NCBI GenBank assembly: GCA_903935205.1
Contig: CAIZQU010000106.1
Span: 1-35,662 of the forward strand
From: an uncultured cyanobacterium
GTDB taxonomy: Bacteria > Cyanobacteriota > Cyanobacteriia > PCC-6307 > Cyanobiaceae
Reading direction: 5' to 3'
Length of the DNA stretch: 35,662 nt
In this document: positions 1-6,758 of the stretch, piece after piece
Position numbering within the stretch: the first letter of the stretch is position 1
Layout: every line of letters starts with the position of its first letter
Notes under the pieces: generated by a model
The model's input: only the letters and a program-made list of their open reading frames with translations
Databases searched by the model: none
Told to the model about the DNA's origin: nothing
Made by a program: the position numbers and the translations under genes

Positions 1-691
1 CCAGGGCCTCCTGCATCGGCTGCTCCAGCGTGGCGCTGATCCGCTCGCGGATCGAGGCGATCGCCCCACGGCTGATCTCCACCCCCAGCAGCTGATCAAG
101 CAGCGCCTGCGTCTTGCTGAAACTCAAAGGGAAGGCACTGCCCAGCAGACCCACCAATGCACTGAGCCTGGGGCCGTACGGACTGGCTTCCACATCCGCC
201 GGCAAGGTGGCGCAGGTGCTGGTGGAGCAACCGGGGCAGACCAGGCGATGCAACCGATGCTCAATCACCAGTGGCGTGATCGGCGGAATCTCAATCACCT
301 GATGCCGCAGGGGTTCTGGATCCTCTCCATCCAGCAACGTGCCGCAGCGGCGGCAGGCATCGGGGTGGTGCTCCACCACCTCATCCACCCGTTCGATCGG
401 CAGCAGCTCCGGGCCTGATCCAGGATGACCCGACTGACCGCCGCGCTTGCGGCCACTGCCCTTCCGTCGCGCCGGCGGCTTAAACCCAGGCCCGTCGCTG
501 GCGGGCGGTTTGGAGGAGTTGCGGGAGCTGCGGCCGATCCGCTCCCGCAGCTGAGACAACTCAGTGGCCAGGACGGTGAGCTGGAGCCGCAGCTGCTCAA
601 TCTCCTGCTGCTGGGCCAAGATGAACCCTCTGGCTTCGGGTGGCCAGGACAGCCAATCCGCTTCTGCAATCCCGGCAGGAGGGGTTCTCAT
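1..691 (-). CDS. IS66-family transposase, N-terminal part (runs off the left edge)
   Basis: Reading the minus strand from the ATG at 691 gives an uninterrupted frame to the window edge, about 230 residues. It starts MRTPPAGIAEADWLSWPPEA, continues into a coiled-coil leucine-rich stretch (about residues 25-55), then the typical basic linker with SSRNSSKPPASDGP and a GRKRGGQSGHPG motif. A zinc-finger like pair of CxxC motifs follows (CRRCG and CPGC), then SPYGPRLSALVGLL. This is the N-terminal architecture of IS66 transposases (coiled coil, zf-IS66, start of the catalytic core). The DDE core would lie beyond position 1, so whether the element is complete cannot be told. No accompanying tnpA or tnpB is visible upstream of its start, which suggests a single-ORF IS66 subtype. 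There is no frameshift in the visible part. Confidence 0.9.
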   Translation of the reverse strand, partial: MRTPPAGIAEADWLSWPPEARGFILAQQQEIEQLRLQLTVLATELSQLRERIGRSSRNSSKPPASDGPGFKPPARRKGSGRKRGGQSGHPGSGPELLPIERVDEVVEHHPDACRRCGTLLDGEDPEPLRHQVIEIPPITPLVIEHRLHRLVCPGCSTSTCATLPADVEASPYGPRLSALVGLLGSAFPLSFSKTQALLDQLLGVEISRGAIASIRERISATLEQPMQEAL

Positions 692-881
692 CACAGGCCG
701 TCACTGCCTGAGATTCAACCGGGATTCCAGCTGCCGTCAAGGGTTCAGCAGAACTGGGGTTCGCAATAAGCCGTACCGACCCCTGAACGGATACAGAGCC
801 TTAGACCCTCTCCGGCTGTTTGGCACCTACCACGCTCAGCCTCTCCATTCCTAGCGTTGCTCCACTTCCGGGACGGTCGCC
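692..881. other. Intergenic flank of the IS66 element with a possible element end
   Basis: No gene is seen here. If the IS66 transposase belongs to a single-ORF element, its terminal inverted repeat should lie in this stretch, upstream of the transposase start. The sequence around 770-798 (GACCCCTGAACGGATAC on the plus strand) is a candidate, but the opposite end is outside the window, so the inverted repeat and target duplication cannot be tested. Confidence 0.25.
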
Positions 882-3170
882 GTGCCTGCTGATCCCGCCG
901 CCACCGATCCCGCCCGATCAGCGCCGGCCACGCCATCCGCCCCGCCGCCCGAGGACGCCAGCCTTGGCGGTGGCTGGCCCGTGATCGACGGCTGGGCCCG
1001 CGCCACCCTCTCCCCCTCCGGCCCCCGCCTCTGGCAGACCCTCACCCACAGGAGCGCCTGCCTCTCCTGCGCCTGGGGCACCGGCGGCCAGAAAGGCGGC
1101 TTCCGCGATGAACTCGGCGAACCGCTGCAGCGCTGCCTCAAGAGCGTCGAGGCGATCGGCGCCGAACTGCAGGCCGGCGTGCCGCCCGAGGTGTTTGCCG
1201 GCCGCAGCCTCTCCGAACTCCAGCAGCTCAGCTCCGCCGCCTGCGATCGCCTCGGCCGCCTCGATCAACCCCTGATCCGCCGCCAGGGCAGCGACCACTA
1301 CACAACGATCGGCTGGGATGAGGTGCACGCCCTCACGGCCGCTGCCTTCCGCTGCGCCGATCCGAGCCGGCTGGCCTCCTACAGCTCCGGCCGCTCCTCC
1401 AACGAGGCCGCCTTCCTGCTGCAGCTGCTGCTGCGGGCCCTGGGCTCCAACAACCTGGCCGATTGCTCCGACCTCTGCCACGCCCCCTCGACCATCGGCC
1501 TGTCCCGCGTCTTCGGCAGCGGCACCTCGATGGTGAACCTCGAGAGCCTGCAGCAGGCCGATGGGGTGGTGCTGGTGGGCTCCAACGCCCCCGCCAACCA
1601 CCCGCGCCTGATGAATGAGCTGATCCGCCTGCGGCAGCGGGGCGGCTTCGTGCTTGTGATCAACCCGGTGCTGGAGGCCGGGCTGCTGAAATTCGGCTCG
1701 CCCGCCTTCCCGATCCGCTCGATGCTCGGCGGCGGCAGCGAGATCGCCTCCCTCTTCCTGCAGCCGATCCCCGGCTCCGACACGGCCGTGCTGCTCGGTC
1801 TGCAGAAAGCGCTGCTGGAGCGCGGCGCCATCGCCTGGGACTTCGTCAAGAGCCATAGCGACGGCTGGCAGGCCCTGATCGCCCAGATCGAATCCACCTC
1901 CTGGGACACGATCACCAGCCGCTGCGGCCTCAGCCGCGAGGAACTGGAGCACGCCGCCTCCCGTCTGGCCGCCTGCCGCGCCGTGGTCTTCGCCTGGGCG
2001 ATGGGCATCACCCACCACGCCAACGGCACCGACAACGTGCAGGCGATCGCCAATACCGCCGTGCTCAGCGGCAACGTGGGTCGCCCCGGGGCCGGCACGA
2101 TGCCGATCCGCGGCCACTCCAATGTGCAGGGCTTCGGCTCGATGGGGGTGACGGTGCACCTGCGCGAACCGATGCGCCGGGCGCTGGAGGCCCTGCTCGG
2201 CCGCTCCCTCAGCCCCGTGCCCGGCTACGACACCCGCGCCCTGATCGAAGCGGCCGACCGCGGCGCCGTCGACACCCTGCTGTGCCTGGGCGGCAACCTG
2301 TTCGGCGCCAACCCGGACAGCACCCAGGCCCGCCGTGCCCTCGGCCGCATCGACACCGTCATCCACCTGGCCACCAAGCCCAACACCGGCCATTTCCATG
2401 GCCTCGGGGCGCGGCAGACGCTGCTGCTGCCGGTGTTCAACCGCTTTGAAACGCCCCACCGCACCACCGTCGAATCGGGCAACAACTGGGTGCGCCTCAA
2501 CGAACCGGGCACCACCCATCTGCGCAGCGGCCAGCTGATCAGCGAGGTGGCCTTCCTCGCCGAACTGGCCCACCGCCTGCTCGGCGACGATCCGATCGAC
2601 TGGCGGCGCCTCCAGGATCCGGTGTACGTGCGCGCGTTGATCGCCCGCACCGTGCCCGGCTATGAGGCGATCAACGCCATCGACACCACCCACCGCGAAT
2701 TCGAGGTGGCCGGCCGCGTGTTCGCCACACCCCGCTTCGCCACCGCCAATGGCCGCGCCCAGCTGGCACCCACCCCCCTGCCCGATCTCACCCTGCCCGA
2801 TGCCAGCCATTTCGGCGGGCTGGCGACCGGCGAACGGGGCCTGGTGCTCAGCCTGATCACCGCCCGCAGCTACGGCCAACACAACACGGTCGTCTACAAG
2901 GACGGCGACAGCTATCGCGGCATGCCCCACCGCCAGACGATCCTGATGAGCCCCGAAGACATCAGCAGCAGCGGCCTGCAGGCCCACCAGCGGGTGAGCG
3001 TGCAGGGTGACGCCGGCCGGCTGGACGCCATCGAAATCATCCCCGGCTCGATCCGCCGCGGTGCCGCGCTGATGTTCTATCCCGAAGCCAATGGCTTGAT
3101 GCACGCTGTGGTGGATCCCGCCAGCGGCACGCCGGCCTTCAAGCGGGTGCCGGTATTGGTGCGGGGTTAG
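882..3170 (+). CDS. FdhF/YdeP-family molybdopterin oxidoreductase
   Basis: This 762-residue protein is a member of the molybdopterin-bis(MGD) oxidoreductases of the formate-dehydrogenase-alpha-like (YdeP) subgroup. Visible marks are a CxxC followed by AWG (C60, C63) at the N terminus, a DLCHAPS motif placing C199 where FdhF has selenocysteine, the GSNAPANHPR cofactor-binding stretch, GNVGRPGAGTMPIRGHSNVQG typical of the central domain, and a C-terminal molydopterin dinucleotide-binding domain (HNTVVYKDGDSYRGMPHR). Only two N-terminal cysteines of a possible Fe-S site are evident. The first 35 residues are Ala/Pro-rich and probably dispensable. It starts at a GTG; no in-frame ATG fits better, and GGGACGG just upstream may serve as a weak ribosome site. 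No FdhD, Fe-S or cytochrome subunit lies nearby, so the electron partner and substrate are unknown. Formate oxidation should not be assumed. Confidence 0.88.
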   Translation: MPADPAATDPARSAPATPSAPPPEDASLGGGWPVIDGWARATLSPSGPRLWQTLTHRSACLSCAWGTGGQKGGFRDELGEPLQRCLKSVEAIGAELQAGVPPEVFAGRSLSELQQLSSAACDRLGRLDQPLIRRQGSDHYTTIGWDEVHALTAAAFRCADPSRLASYSSGRSSNEAAFLLQLLLRALGSNNLADCSDLCHAPSTIGLSRVFGSGTSMVNLESLQQADGVVLVGSNAPANHPRLMNELIRLRQRGGFVLVINPVLEAGLLKFGSPAFPIRSMLGGGSEIASLFLQPIPGSDTAVLLGLQKALLERGAIAWDFVKSHSDGWQALIAQIESTSWDTITSRCGLSREELEHAASRLAACRAVVFAWAMGITHHANGTDNVQAIANTAVLSGNVGRPGAGTMPIRGHSNVQGFGSMGVTVHLREPMRRALEALLGRSLSPVPGYDTRALIEAADRGAVDTLLCLGGNLFGANPDSTQARRALGRIDTVIHLATKPNTGHFHGLGARQTLLLPVFNRFETPHRTTVESGNNWVRLNEPGTTHLRSGQLISEVAFLAELAHRLLGDDPIDWRRLQDPVYVRALIARTVPGYEAINAIDTTHREFEVAGRVFATPRFATANGRAQLAPTPLPDLTLPDASHFGGLATGERGLVLSLITARSYGQHNTVVYKDGDSYRGMPHRQTILMSPEDISSSGLQAHQRVSVQGDAGRLDAIEIIPGSIRRGAALMFYPEANGLMHAVVDPASGTPAFKRVPVLVRG

Positions 3171-3202
3171 CGCCCGCTGGCTGGAGACCCTGAAACAGGC
3201 CA

Positions 3203-3544
3203 TTGCGAACCTTGGAACCCAGCTTTGATCAACGCGTGTACGCGATGGTGGCCCGCATTCCGATGGGGCAACTGGCGACCTACGGCCAGATCGCTGAGCT
3301 GATCGGCGCCTGGGGCTGCGCCCGTCAGGTGGGCTGGGCCCTGCGCAGACTGCCCCTGCCGAGCGAGCTGCCCTGGCATCGGGTGGTGAATGCCAGGGGC
3401 TGCATCAGCCTCAGCCTGGCCCGGGAAGGCAGCGACTGGATCCAGGCCGACCTCCTGCGCAGGGAAGGCATCGCGGTCGATGCCCAGGGGCGCGTACCGC
3501 TGGCCGCCAGGCGCTGGCGGGGAGCAGCCACGGAAATCGAGTGA
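3203..3544 (+). CDS. Alkyltransferase-like protein (ATL, MGMT fold without the acceptor Cys)
   Basis: This 113-residue protein has the C-terminal DNA-binding domain of O6-alkylguanine-DNA alkyltransferases: RVYAMVARIPMGQLATYGQIAELIG, the recognition helix RQVGWALR containing the nucleotide-flipping Arg, and PWHRVV. In MGMT the last motif is PCHRV; here W58 replaces the alkyl-acceptor cysteine. That is the hallmark of ATL proteins, which bind O6-alkylguanine and hand the lesion to nucleotide-excision repair rather than reversing it. The start is a TTG at 3203 (a second TTG at 3212 is equally possible); both match the usual short N terminus. It lies 32 bp after the molybdopterin oxidoreductase on the same strand, perhaps by read-through. 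Family assignment is strong; the repair role is inferred from the family. Confidence 0.88.
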   Translation: MRTLEPSFDQRVYAMVARIPMGQLATYGQIAELIGAWGCARQVGWALRRLPLPSELPWHRVVNARGCISLSLAREGSDWIQADLLRREGIAVDAQGRVPLAARRWRGAATEIE

Positions 3545-3764
3545 TCAAATCAGGGCAAATCCGCCGCAGACTGACCAAGCCTGCAGCGAATCAGCACGAT
3601 CTAGACATCATCAATAGCCAACGCAAAAAGCCCAGTTAAACTAGACAGCTTCGAACCAAGTACAGACAGGAAACATCCATAGACTCAGCCTGTCAAGACC
3701 ACCCCAAAGGCTTGGCTCTGCCTCGGCAATTCATCCTTCAGCCCAGATCATCTCGGAGGACTAA
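3545..3764. promoter_or_regulatory. AT-richer leader and probable promoter region of the exported protein
   Basis: This 220-bp gap is clearly poorer in GC than the surrounding genes and precedes the exported-protein gene. TTAAACT near 3635 could be part of a -10 element, but no convincing -35 is seen. GGAGGA at 3753-3758 is a good ribosome-binding site five to six bases before the ATG at 3765. Confidence 0.45.
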
Positions 3765-4556
3765 ATGTTAGCGCTTAGAAGATTTCTGGCGGCTCCTCTC
3801 GCCCGCCATTCCCGCATCTCGTCCCATGGCTTCGCGGGCGTTCTGCTCCTGGCCAGCAGCCTCGGCATCGCCAGTGCACCGGCCAACGCGGCCATCATCC
3901 ATCTCGATTTCGAAGGCATCAACGCCACCTACCCCTCAGTCGGCTATGCCGCAATTCAAGACTTTTACAACGGTGGAACCAGCAGCGATGGCACCTCCGG
4001 CACCAACCACGGCATCGCGTTCGGCAACAATGCCCTGGCGATCTGCCTGAACCTACCGACAGCCACCTGCTCCAATACATCGCGCGGAGGATTCGGTGAT
4101 CCATCCTCCCAGAAGGAGGCTCTTTTCTTTCTGGAAGGTAGCGAGACCTTCCTCAACTACCCGGCTGGCTTCTCCGACGGCTTCGCCTTCAACTACGTCT
4201 CCTACAGCTATAGCGGTAGCGTCGATGTCCACGCGGGTCTGAACGGCACCGGTGCCGTGCTGGCCAGCCTCAATCTCTCCCCCACTGCCGGCACATGCCC
4301 CGGCTACAGCGCAGATTTCTGTCCCTTCTCGCCGATCGGCGTGTTGTTCTCAGGCACGGCCCAGTCGATCGGCTTCGGTGGTGTCGCCAACCAGATCGTC
4401 TTTGACGACGTGACCTTCGGCTCCGCCACCCCCGGCCCCGATCCTTCCACCTCGGTGCCAGCTCCCCTGGGCATCGCCGGCCTCGCCACGGGATTCCGCT
4501 TCAGTCGCAGGCTTCGTGCGCGACGCTCCAGGCGCCTGATCTCGCCGCACGCTTGA
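3765..4556 (+). CDS. Exported protein with a PEP-CTERM-like C-terminal sorting signal
   Basis: This 263-residue protein starts with a signal peptide: basic N terminus, hydrophobic stretch GFAGVLLLASSLGIASAPAN, cleavage likely after ANA. The mature part begins with IIHLDFEGI and is rich in Gly, Ser, Asn and aromatic residues, with two close cysteine pairs (CLNLPTATC and CPGYSADFC). It resembles the beta-sandwich secreted proteins that carry PEP-CTERM tails. The end reads VPAPLGIAGLATGFRFSRRL followed by more arginines: a Pro-rich motif, a short hydrophobic segment and a basic cluster, the layout of cyanobacterial PEP-CTERM variants that are processed by exosortase. The tail continues about nine residues beyond the basic cluster, which is a little unusual. 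A strong GGAGGA ribosome site precedes the ATG. No exosortase gene is in the window. The molecular function is unknown. Confidence 0.75.
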   Translation: MLALRRFLAAPLARHSRISSHGFAGVLLLASSLGIASAPANAAIIHLDFEGINATYPSVGYAAIQDFYNGGTSSDGTSGTNHGIAFGNNALAICLNLPTATCSNTSRGGFGDPSSQKEALFFLEGSETFLNYPAGFSDGFAFNYVSYSYSGSVDVHAGLNGTGAVLASLNLSPTAGTCPGYSADFCPFSPIGVLFSGTAQSIGFGGVANQIVFDDVTFGSATPGPDPSTSVPAPLGIAGLATGFRFSRRLRARRSRRLISPHA

Positions 4557-4576
4557 TCCCATCCCCTTCGTGGTTC

Positions 4577-4599
4577 GGACCCCGCCTGCTGCGGGGTCC
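4577..4599. terminator. GC-rich hairpin after the exported-protein gene
   Basis: GGACCCCGC and GCGGGGTCC form a perfect 9-bp stem around a CTGCT loop about 20 bp after the stop codon at 4556. There is no following T tract on either strand, so it may be a terminator of the GC-only kind or an mRNA-stabilising 3' hairpin. It lies between the converging exported-protein gene and the small minus-strand gene at 4708-4920 and could serve both. Confidence 0.55.
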
Positions 4600-4707
4600 A
4601 TCTCGATCCAGCAGCGGCGCGGAACCAGGCCAGCCAAGGGGTTGTCAACCCAGCCGGGCCCAGGCTCCATCCCCGCCTCCGGGCGGCGCCCAGGCATGGG
4701 GGCAGCC

Positions 4708-4920
4708 TCAGACCCGCCGGGGCTCCCGGCCATCGCCACCGCCGGCCAGCAGCTCGGCCATGACCGGATCCGCCGCCTGCAGGCGGGCCCGGATCAGGCT
4801 GGCATCGGGCTCGGCCAGCTCGCCATTGGCCCGCCACTGCAGGCAGGTGCGGCCAAGACAGGGCTCGGCGGGGTCGGCAACGGGGGCATGGCTCGGGCCC
4901 CGGGGCGTGGTGTGGGCCAT
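4708..4920 (-). CDS. Small hypothetical protein (70 aa) with a perfect Shine-Dalgarno
   Basis: I do not recognise this 70-residue protein. The case for a real gene is the translation start: on the minus strand AGGAGG (4928-4933) sits seven bases before the ATG at 4920, one of the best ribosome sites in the window. The sequence has a Pro/Ala-rich beginning, one short CLGRTC motif and a helical-looking acidic segment (residues 35-60, NGELAEPDASLIRARLQAAD). There is no membrane segment or signal peptide. It converges with the exported-protein gene and lies downstream of the 76-residue unknown gene on the same strand. Function unknown. Confidence 0.6.
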   Translation of the reverse strand: MAHTTPRGPSHAPVADPAEPCLGRTCLQWRANGELAEPDASLIRARLQAADPVMAELLAGGGDGREPRRV

Positions 4921-5068
4921 GGCTGACCCTCCTGAAGTTCATGGTGAACCTTATGCAGGCCTGCCAACCGCCCGATACCCCCATCGGGGGGCAAAGGGCC
5001 GCCGCCAATGCCCCCGGCCTGCTCTGAAGCCGGCCTTCCCGCTCGCCAGCCCAGGGCCAGGGCCAGGT

Positions 5069-5299
5069 TCAGGCGTTGCGCAGCTCCCGCAGCAGCAGGG
5101 TGTGCAGATGGTCCGGCTCCCGGTACTGGTTGGGGAGGCAGTTGTGCAGGGTCTGCAGCCGCTGCCAGCAGACGGTGCGCCGCAGCTGCTGGAGGGTGCG
5201 CCCCTCCCGGATCAACAGGCGCAGCGCCTTGCAATAGAGCGAATAGTTGGCTTCCAATTCACCGATGGTGATCGCCGCTGAGGTGGGTCCGCTGGTCAT
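5069..5299 (-). CDS. Small hypothetical protein (76 aa)
   Basis: The frame is open further upstream, but the upstream part is Arg/Pro/Gly-rich, low-complexity translation, so the ATG at 5299 was chosen, giving a coherent 76-residue protein. It is predicted to be largely helical (ITIGELEANYSLYCKALRLL, then ...TLQQLRRTVCWQRLQTLHNC), with three cysteines, many leucines and a basic character. No known motif was recognised. Its composition (few Ala/Gly runs, aromatic and charged residues well spaced) argues for a real protein rather than chance translation of GC-rich DNA. It lies between the LuxR-type regulator and the 70-residue gene, all on the minus strand. Confidence 0.55.
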   Translation of the reverse strand: MTSGPTSAAITIGELEANYSLYCKALRLLIREGRTLQQLRRTVCWQRLQTLHNCLPNQYREPDHLHTLLLRELRNA

Positions 5300-5460
5300 C
5301 GTTGGCAGGCTCGGCCTCGATCTCGGCCGCGAGCGGATGGGGCAGAGGCCCTGGCCTGGGCCGTGGGCAACGGCCGGAGCTCTGCCTGATGGCAGGGGCG
5401 ACTCTGGTCTGATCCGACCGCCGGGCGAGCCCCCCATCCGGGGACATTCCAGCCTTCAAC

Positions 5461-6186
5461 TCAGAGCTGCACCATGCCGCAGCGCATCCCCTTGAGCACC
5501 GCCTGCAGGCGGTTGTTGACATCCAGGCTGCGCAGCAGGCGCTTGGTGTACGTGCGTGCGGTCTCCTCACTCACCACCAGCCGCTGGGCGATCTCCCGAT
5601 CGCTGAGGCCGCTGGCGAGCAGATCGAGCACCTCGTATTCGCGCGGCGTCAACCGCGGGCAGCTCAGATAGGGGAGGGTGCCGGAACGCAACGACGGGCT
5701 GCGGTAGCTGTGCTGCCCCATCACCGCCATCACCGCCGCCTGCAGGGGCCGCTGGTCGCCGATGAAATCGGCCTCCGCCACCACCGCCTCCAACCAGGGT
5801 GCCTCGACGTACTGGGCCGGGATCACATCACCGAGGGCCAGCACCACCATCCGCAGCTGGGGCTGGGCCATCCTGGCCTGCCGGGCCAGCTCGAAACCAC
5901 TGCCGCTCTCAAGGTGGTCGGTGCAGAGCAGCAGCTCATAGGGCTCCTGCTCGAGATACTGCAGGCAGGTGGCCGCATCGGTCACGGCACAGCCGATGCG
6001 GCTGCGGTCCTGGAACGACTCACACACCGCCCGCAGCAGGAAGCGCCCCTTCATGGCAATCGCCACCTTGCCGCTCAGGGCGACCGACAGCAGCACCTGA
6101 TCCAGGGTGCTGCCCTCAAGACTGCCCAGAAAGGGGGTGAAATCCACGCGGCCACAGGTCCCGGCTGCGGAGCCGGGCCACTCCAT
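5461..6186 (-). CDS. LuxR/NarL-type response regulator with an atypical receiver
   Basis: The protein is 241 residues from the ATG at 6186; the open frame extends upstream, but that part does not look coding. The C-terminal region (about 178-240) is a clear GerE/LuxR helix-turn-helix: LTPREYEVLDLLASGLSDRE, then IAQRLVVSEETARTYTKRLL with the DNA-recognition helix. The middle (about 38-160) resembles a CheY-like receiver, with YELLLCTDHLESGSGFELAR placing D90 at the phosphorylation site, but the acidic pocket and the usual conserved Thr and Lys are not obvious. A roughly 35-residue N-terminal extension precedes it. It probably acts as a cytoplasmic transcription regulator. No histidine kinase is adjacent, so its input is unknown. 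Confidence 0.85.
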   Translation of the reverse strand: MEWPGSAAGTCGRVDFTPFLGSLEGSTLDQVLLSVALSGKVAIAMKGRFLLRAVCESFQDRSRIGCAVTDAATCLQYLEQEPYELLLCTDHLESGSGFELARQARMAQPQLRMVVLALGDVIPAQYVEAPWLEAVVAEADFIGDQRPLQAAVMAVMGQHSYRSPSLRSGTLPYLSCPRLTPREYEVLDLLASGLSDREIAQRLVVSEETARTYTKRLLRSLDVNNRLQAVLKGMRCGMVQL

Positions 6187-6375
6187 GAGAGACCATAGTC
6201 TGACGATGAGAGCCAACGAAGTCCGTGGGGTCACACGTCTCCGGAGGCCCTGAGCCAGGCCCGGCCGCCCTGACCAGGGCACGGTCGAGGCCAAGGCCCC
6301 TGACACCGGCGGGCTGATCCACCGCAGCGCCCGCTGGCCTGCGGAGCGCGCAAGCGAACCAGCGGTGGGATGGGT

Positions 6376-6618
6376 TCAGGAATGAAACAACAGCACCAGT
6401 CCCGATTTGACCTGGTGGAATTCACGCTCCTCGCGGCTCAGATCGAGCCCCACCTCCAATCCCTCCTTCAGGGCCATGTCGAAGGGCGGCGCCGATGGCG
6501 CCTCGCCGGCAGACCACAGGGCGGCGATGCCGACCGGCGTGGCATGCCAGCGGAACCGCTGAGTGGTGCCGATCACCGGTTCCTTGAGTGCATCTTCGAG
6601 GAGCTCCCGGATTGCCAT
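6376..6618 (-). CDS. Small hypothetical protein (80 aa)
   Basis: I do not recognise this 80-residue protein. From the ATG at 6618 it reads as a compact soluble domain: MAIRELLEDALKEPVIGTTQ, then a basic/aromatic segment, a Pro-rich turn, and an acidic C-terminal half with EEREFHQVKSGLVLLFHS. The amphipathic pattern and lack of low-complexity runs favour a real gene, and nothing else fits this stretch. No strong ribosome site is seen. It is 189 bp upstream of the response regulator on the same strand and divergent from the glycosyltransferase at 6759. Confidence 0.55.
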   Translation of the reverse strand: MAIRELLEDALKEPVIGTTQRFRWHATPVGIAALWSAGEAPSAPPFDMALKEGLEVGLDLSREEREFHQVKSGLVLLFHS

Positions 6619-6758
6619 GCCAGCGGGTCGAAAGTGAGCGTCGCTACAACTCAGTTTCCGTCGCTCCTTTGGCGCTGGGGTCGGCCTGAGAGCAATTGTG
6701 ATACGGGCCCTCCACCTAACCTGCCCCAGCTGCGGCGGCCCTGGTTCCGCGTTCCGCC

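Noticed and set aside
918..3203. Very long open frame (761 codons) on the minus strand
   Set aside because: It is the complement of the molybdopterin oxidoreductase; the translation is His/Gly/Ala/Gln-rich with no domain, a usual shadow in GC-rich genes.
3640..3700. Possible Yfr-type small RNA because of an AGGAAACA stretch
   Set aside because: Only a short motif resemblance, with no clear hairpin or terminator around it.
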